A stretch of 64,000 nt of DNA from Prauserella alba (lineage in GTDB: Bacteria > Actinomycetota > Actinomycetes > Mycobacteriales > Pseudonocardiaceae), in contig NZ_JAMTCH010000006.1 in assembly GCF_024171735.1 (NCBI RefSeq), forward strand, positions 62,001 through 126,000. The letters are read 5' to 3'. Below are positions 60,907 to 64,000 of the stretch, piece after piece. Positions within the stretch are counted from its first letter, which is position 1, and the number at the start of each line of letters is the position of its first letter. Below the pieces are notes generated by a model, which did no database searches, was not told the DNA's origin, and saw nothing but the letters and a program-made list of their open reading frames with translations. A program made the translations under genes and the position numbers.

Positions 60907-62034
60907 TCAGGTCTCGTCCTCGGGGAACAGGACGAGACCGCGGAGGTTCTTACCGTCGGCCAGGTCCTGATAGCCCTGGTTGATGTCCTCGAGGCGGTAC
61001 GTCGACGTGACGAGCTCGTCGAGCTTGAGATGCCCCGACCGGTACAGGTGCAGCAGCCGCGGAATCGTCGTCCGCGGGCCGGCGCCGCCGAAGATCGCGC
61101 CCTGCACCCGCTTCTGCAGCAGCGTCAACTCGAAGAGGTTGAGGGAGACGTCGGTGTCACGGAAGTCGCCCATACCGGTCACCACGACCTGGCCGCCCTT
61201 GCCCGTCATGTCGAGCGCCTGCTGGATGTGCTCACCGCGGATCTCGCCCACGGTGACGATCACGACCTCGGCGCCGCGGCCCCAGGTCAGGTCCGGCACC
61301 TCCGCGGCGGCCTCCGCCGCGGAGGCGTACACGTGGGTGGCGCCGAAGTCGAGCGCCGACTTGCGCTTGTACTCCACGGGATCGATCGCCAGCACCTGTC
61401 GCGCTCCGGCGAACACCGCGCCCTGCACCGAGTTGATCCCGACACCGCCCACACCCATCACGACGACGGTGTCGCCGGGCCGGACGTCACCGATCTCCGT
61501 GGCCGAGCCCCACCCGGTCGACACGCCGCAGCCGAGCAGCGCCGCCTTGTCCAGGGGGATGTCCTTCTCGATCCGCACCACCGACGATTCGCTGACCGTC
61601 ACGTACGGGGAGAACGTGCCCAGCAGGCACATCTGCACCGCAGGCCTGCCGCCGACGTGCGCGCGGAACGTTCCGTCCGCGATCGCCCTGCCCGTCAACA
61701 GGCCGGCACCCTCGTCGCACAGGTTCTGCATCCCGGACGCACATGCCGGGCACGTCCCGCACGCCGGGACGAACGCCAGCACGACGTGGTCGCCCTCCTC
61801 GACCCCGCGCACCCCGGGGCCCACCTTGGTGACCACGCCCGCGCCCTCGTGTCCGCCGACCACCGGCAGGAACGCCACCGGGCTCGCACCCGACACCAGG
61901 TGGGCGTCCGAATGGCACAGTCCCGACGCGGCCAGGCGCACCTGCACCTCCCCGGCCACCGGGTCACCGAGTTCCACGTCCGAGATCTGCCACGGAGCGC
62001 CGATTTCTTCGAGGACTGCCGCCTTCACCTTCAT
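60907..62034 (-). CDS. NDMA-dependent (Rxyl_3153-type) zinc alcohol dehydrogenase
   Basis: 375-residue medium-chain dehydrogenase. Catalytic zinc ligands in ASGLCHSDAH and GGHEGAG, structural zinc cysteines in ACGTCPACASGMQNLC, cofactor loop VVMGVGGVGINSVQGAVFAG. This branch in actinobacteria typically holds its nicotinamide tightly and is linked to the redox cofactor mycofactocin; no mft genes are in the window. Start ATG 62034 (GGGAGA upstream). First gene of the cassette: it would oxidise a secondary alcohol to the ketone used by the monooxygenase. Confidence 0.92.
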   Translation of the reverse strand: MKVKAAVLEEIGAPWQISDVELGDPVAGEVQVRLAASGLCHSDAHLVSGASPVAFLPVVGGHEGAGVVTKVGPGVRGVEEGDHVVLAFVPACGTCPACASGMQNLCDEGAGLLTGRAIADGTFRAHVGGRPAVQMCLLGTFSPYVTVSESSVVRIEKDIPLDKAALLGCGVSTGWGSATEIGDVRPGDTVVVMGVGGVGINSVQGAVFAGARQVLAIDPVEYKRKSALDFGATHVYASAAEAAAEVPDLTWGRGAEVVIVTVGEIRGEHIQQALDMTGKGGQVVVTGMGDFRDTDVSLNLFELTLLQKRVQGAIFGGAGPRTTIPRLLHLYRSGHLKLDELVTSTYRLEDINQGYQDLADGKNLRGLVLFPEDET

Positions 62035-62255
62035 GCGATCTCCCGTACGTCGATGGACAGGCGTGAGGTCGTGCGGGCACCCCGCCCCCACGGCCTGTGA
62101 TCCGAGTCACGATCCCCAGGTCAACGTACGATCTTCCGGCGCGGCAGCCATAGCGCGATCGCGGCCACAACCGCGCCGTTCCGGCCATGCCGCACTCTCG
62201 CGGCCGCACCGGCGTGGCCGTTGACGCGTGATTCGGGCTCGGCGAAACTGGCCGG

Positions 62256-63443
62256 ATGGATCCCGGCAGCGCTGCCGACGTTGTTCCACCGACCGCCGAT
62301 CACTCCGGCCAGCAGCACACCGCGAGCCCCGACCCGGATAGCCGCGCCGCGAATGGACGTGACCGGGAGGGCCGTGCCGCAGAGCATCGCGACGCCGCCG
62401 TTGCCGACTCCAACCGGGTGATCGCCGCCATCGCCGACTCGTGGGATCACCCGCGGACGATGGTGGGCGTCTCTACCCTGCTCGACTGGGCCGCCGAGCA
62501 CGGGCTCGACCGGCAGGCCCTGCTCGACGGCTCGCACGTCGAACCCGCGCTCCTGCCCGATCCGGTCGCGTTGATCGAAGCCCGCCAGGAACTCGCCGTG
62601 ATCCGCAACCTCGTCCTCGCATGCGGCGACCGGCCGGGACTGGGTGTCGACGTCGGTGCCCGCTACCACCTGACGGCGTACGGGCATTTCGGCTATCTCC
62701 TCGCGACGTGCGGTTCGGCGCGCGAGATCGCCGAGCTCGGCCTGCGCTACATCCTGCTGACCTTCGCCTTCTCCACGATGACGGCCCACATCCGCGACGG
62801 GGACGGCTACGTGCTGGCTTTCGACGCCGACGACGTGCCCGCCGACGTCCGCCGGTTCACCGTCGAACGCGACGCCGCGGCGACGATGCAGGTCCAGCGC
62901 GAGGTGTTCCCGGGTGCCGGCCGTGTCCCGCTGCGGGCGGCGCGGTTCGCGTTCCCGCTCGACCGGCCCGGCGACGCCGCGGCCTACCGCAGGCATTTCC
63001 GTGTCCCGGTGTCGTTCGACGCACCACGTACGGAGCTCGTCTTCGACGCCGCGTACCTCGACCACGTCCCGCCGATGGCCAACCGGCACACGGCCAAGCT
63101 GATGACGGCCGAATGCGAACGCATCCGCACCGAACGCCTCCACCGCACCGGGGTGGCCGCGCGGGTGCGGGCGTTCCTGCTCGACCAGACGTCGCTCGAC
63201 CTGACCCTGGAGACGGTCGCCGAACGGCTGCACTACGCACCGCGCACACTCCGCAGGCACCTCGAAGGTGAGGGCACGACGTTCCGGATGATTCTCGACG
63301 AGGTACGGCGGGTCGTCGCCGAGCAGCTGCTGCACGACCCGTCGGTGCCCCGCTACGAGATCGCCCGGCGCCTCGGTTACCAGGACTGGTCCAGCGTGGC
63401 CCGCGCACGCCGCCGGTGGTCCGGCCGCACCGCGGTGACCTGA
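62256..63443 (+). CDS. AraC family transcriptional regulator (OruR/PF12625 type)
   Basis: 395 residues as drawn. The N-terminal effector domain begins near WDHPRTMVGVSTLLDWAAEH and includes YGHFGYLLATCGSAREIAEL. The C-terminal AraC DNA-binding domain has LTLETVAERLHYAPRTLRRH and IARRLGYQDWSSVARARRRW. The first 55 residues are low-complexity, so GTG 62418 or ATG 62460 may be the true start. It is divergent from the alcohol dehydrogenase/monooxygenase/esterase genes and is their likely activator. Confidence 0.9.
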   Translation: MDPGSAADVVPPTADHSGQQHTASPDPDSRAANGRDREGRAAEHRDAAVADSNRVIAAIADSWDHPRTMVGVSTLLDWAAEHGLDRQALLDGSHVEPALLPDPVALIEARQELAVIRNLVLACGDRPGLGVDVGARYHLTAYGHFGYLLATCGSAREIAELGLRYILLTFAFSTMTAHIRDGDGYVLAFDADDVPADVRRFTVERDAAATMQVQREVFPGAGRVPLRAARFAFPLDRPGDAAAYRRHFRVPVSFDAPRTELVFDAAYLDHVPPMANRHTAKLMTAECERIRTERLHRTGVAARVRAFLLDQTSLDLTLETVAERLHYAPRTLRRHLEGEGTTFRMILDEVRRVVAEQLLHDPSVPRYEIARRLGYQDWSSVARARRRWSGRTAVT

Positions 63444-63455
63444 CGAGCCGTCCGG

Positions 63456-63710
63456 TCACCGCTCCCGGCGAGCGGGCGGAACCCACGCCGGAGCGAGCGC
63501 GAGCTGTTCGACCCGTTGGCGCACCAGCGAAATGTGATCCCCCCCCCCGTCGAGATCCGTCCTGCGCGCCGAGGTGGACAGCTGGCGGGGATGCTTGCGG
63601 TACCACAGCGTCGGCGCGTCGAGCACGACTCCTTCGGCGACCGCGGACGCGGCCATGAGCAGACCCGTGTCCTCCATACCGAACAGCGGCCCCGGAATCC
63701 CCAACACCAT
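63456..63710 (-). pseudogene. Glycosyltransferase remnant (C-terminal fragment)
   Basis: About 84 residues resembling the end of a family 2 glycosyltransferase: MEDTGLLMAASAVAEGVVLD then APTLWYRKHPRQLSTSARRT. The catalytic N-terminal domain is missing. The part before the ED motif consists of heptapeptide repeats VLRIPGP/VLRIPGM/VLGIPGP. A C10 tract at 63539-63548 interrupts the 3' part. ATG 63710 or 63677 could start it, but a working enzyme is not expected. Confidence 0.5.
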
Positions 63711-63757
63711 CCCTGGAATGCGCAACACGGGCCCCGGGATGCGCAACACGCGACCCC
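63694..63757. repeat. Three 21-22 bp tandem repeats
   Basis: Units at 63694-63714, 63715-63735 and 63736-63757, each starting GGAAT or GGGAT with CAACAC in the middle. They lie within or upstream of the glycosyltransferase remnant and encode heptapeptide repeats on the minus strand. Confidence 0.75.
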
Positions 63758-63794
63758 GGGGCCGGGGGTTCCCTCGCACGGCGTAGTGTGCCAT

Positions 63795-63821
63795 CTTGTC
63801 CGTACAACTTATGCGTACAAG
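63795..63821. promoter_or_regulatory. Tandem operator-like sites before kdgT
   Basis: CTTGTCCGTACAAC (63795-63808) and CTTATGCGTACAAG (63808-63821) share 11 of 14 bases and overlap by one. Each resembles a TTGT-N4-ACAA palindrome like those of GntR-type regulators. Confidence 0.55.
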
Positions 63822-63867
63822 TTCTCGGCGCGGGATGCTCGCGCCGGATGCCGACAAGGAGGCCGGC

Positions 63868-64000
63868 GTGAGCGACCAGGAAACTTCGCGCGTCCCGATT
63901 TTCGCGACGATGCAGCGGATCCCCGGCGGGCTGATGCTGATCCCGCTGATCCTCGGGGCGATCATCGGCACGTTCGCATCCGGTGCCCTCGAGATCGGCA
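63868..64000 (+). CDS. kdgT: 2-keto-3-deoxygluconate permease (N-terminal part, cut by window edge)
   Basis: First 44 residues from GTG 63868, preceded by AAGGAGG (63856-63862). The start VSDQETSRVPIFATMQRIPG continues GGLMLIPLILGAIIGTFASG, matching the RIPGGxMLxPLxLGAxxxTF opening of KdgT permeases, which import 2-keto-3-deoxygluconate, a pectin breakdown product. The rest lies outside the window. The role fits the pectin/uronate island at 21-40 kb, but the gene is 24 kb away and has its own regulatory region. Confidence 0.85.
   Translation, partial: MSDQETSRVPIFATMQRIPGGLMLIPLILGAIIGTFASGALEIG

Overview
The window is GC-rich DNA from an actinobacterium, probably a member of the Pseudonocardiaceae. 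The evidence is a conserved housekeeping block (rpsA, polA, a PdtaR/Rv1626-type ANTAR regulator, a tRNA), strong GC3 bias, frequent GTG starts, four-base ATGA/GTGA overlaps, and many TetR, LysR, IclR, GntR and LacI regulators. The genus is inferred only from gene content and codon style.

Layout. 1-13.4 kb: rpsA (cut by the left edge), a methyltransferase, a TetR-controlled YhgE/Pip operon with a degenerate ABC ATPase, polA, a thioesterase, a large acidic hypothetical protein, pdtaR, a tRNA with a leucine anticodon, and a DUF1349 protein. 13.4-21.4 kb: an IclR-controlled FAD aromatic hydroxylase, proline iminopeptidase, and a two-gene operon pairing an ATPase-dead ABC exporter with a P-loop NTPase. 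21.5-40.4 kb: a pectin/uronate/aldarate catabolic island. Two secreted GH28 enzymes would release galacturonate, a TRAP transporter would import it, a uronate-dehydrogenase-like enzyme and an enolase-superfamily enzyme would turn it into keto-deoxy-aldarate, and KdgD plus a 2-oxoglutarate-semialdehyde dehydrogenase would deliver 2-oxoglutarate. Glucarate dehydratase and a GntP permease feed the same route from glucarate. A LacI-family gene sits in the middle, and its near-identical palindrome recurs at the TRAP operon, at the GH28 operon and upstream of lacI itself. A kdgT-type permease starts at the right edge.

40.4-56.3 kb: a VOC protein, a glycine-betaine ABC transporter, a secreted endonuclease I fused to an RNase Sa-like domain that has lost its catalytic Glu and His, a TetR-controlled acyl-CoA dehydrogenase / phosphotransferase / SDR operon resembling the 4-hydroxyacyl-CoA (levulinate) route, a YceI protein, an ArsR-CDF metal-efflux pair, an M23 peptidase and a VanX-type dipeptidase. 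56.7-63.4 kb: a DHA2 exporter, then an alcohol dehydrogenase / Baeyer-Villiger-type monooxygenase / esterase cassette with an AraC regulator.

The most unusual items are the endonuclease I-pseudo-RNase fusion, the three-site pectin regulon, two separate operons whose ABC nucleotide-binding domains have lost Walker A, and a short (class I) tRNA carrying a CAA leucine anticodon. No CRISPR array, insertion sequence, prophage or replication origin was seen.
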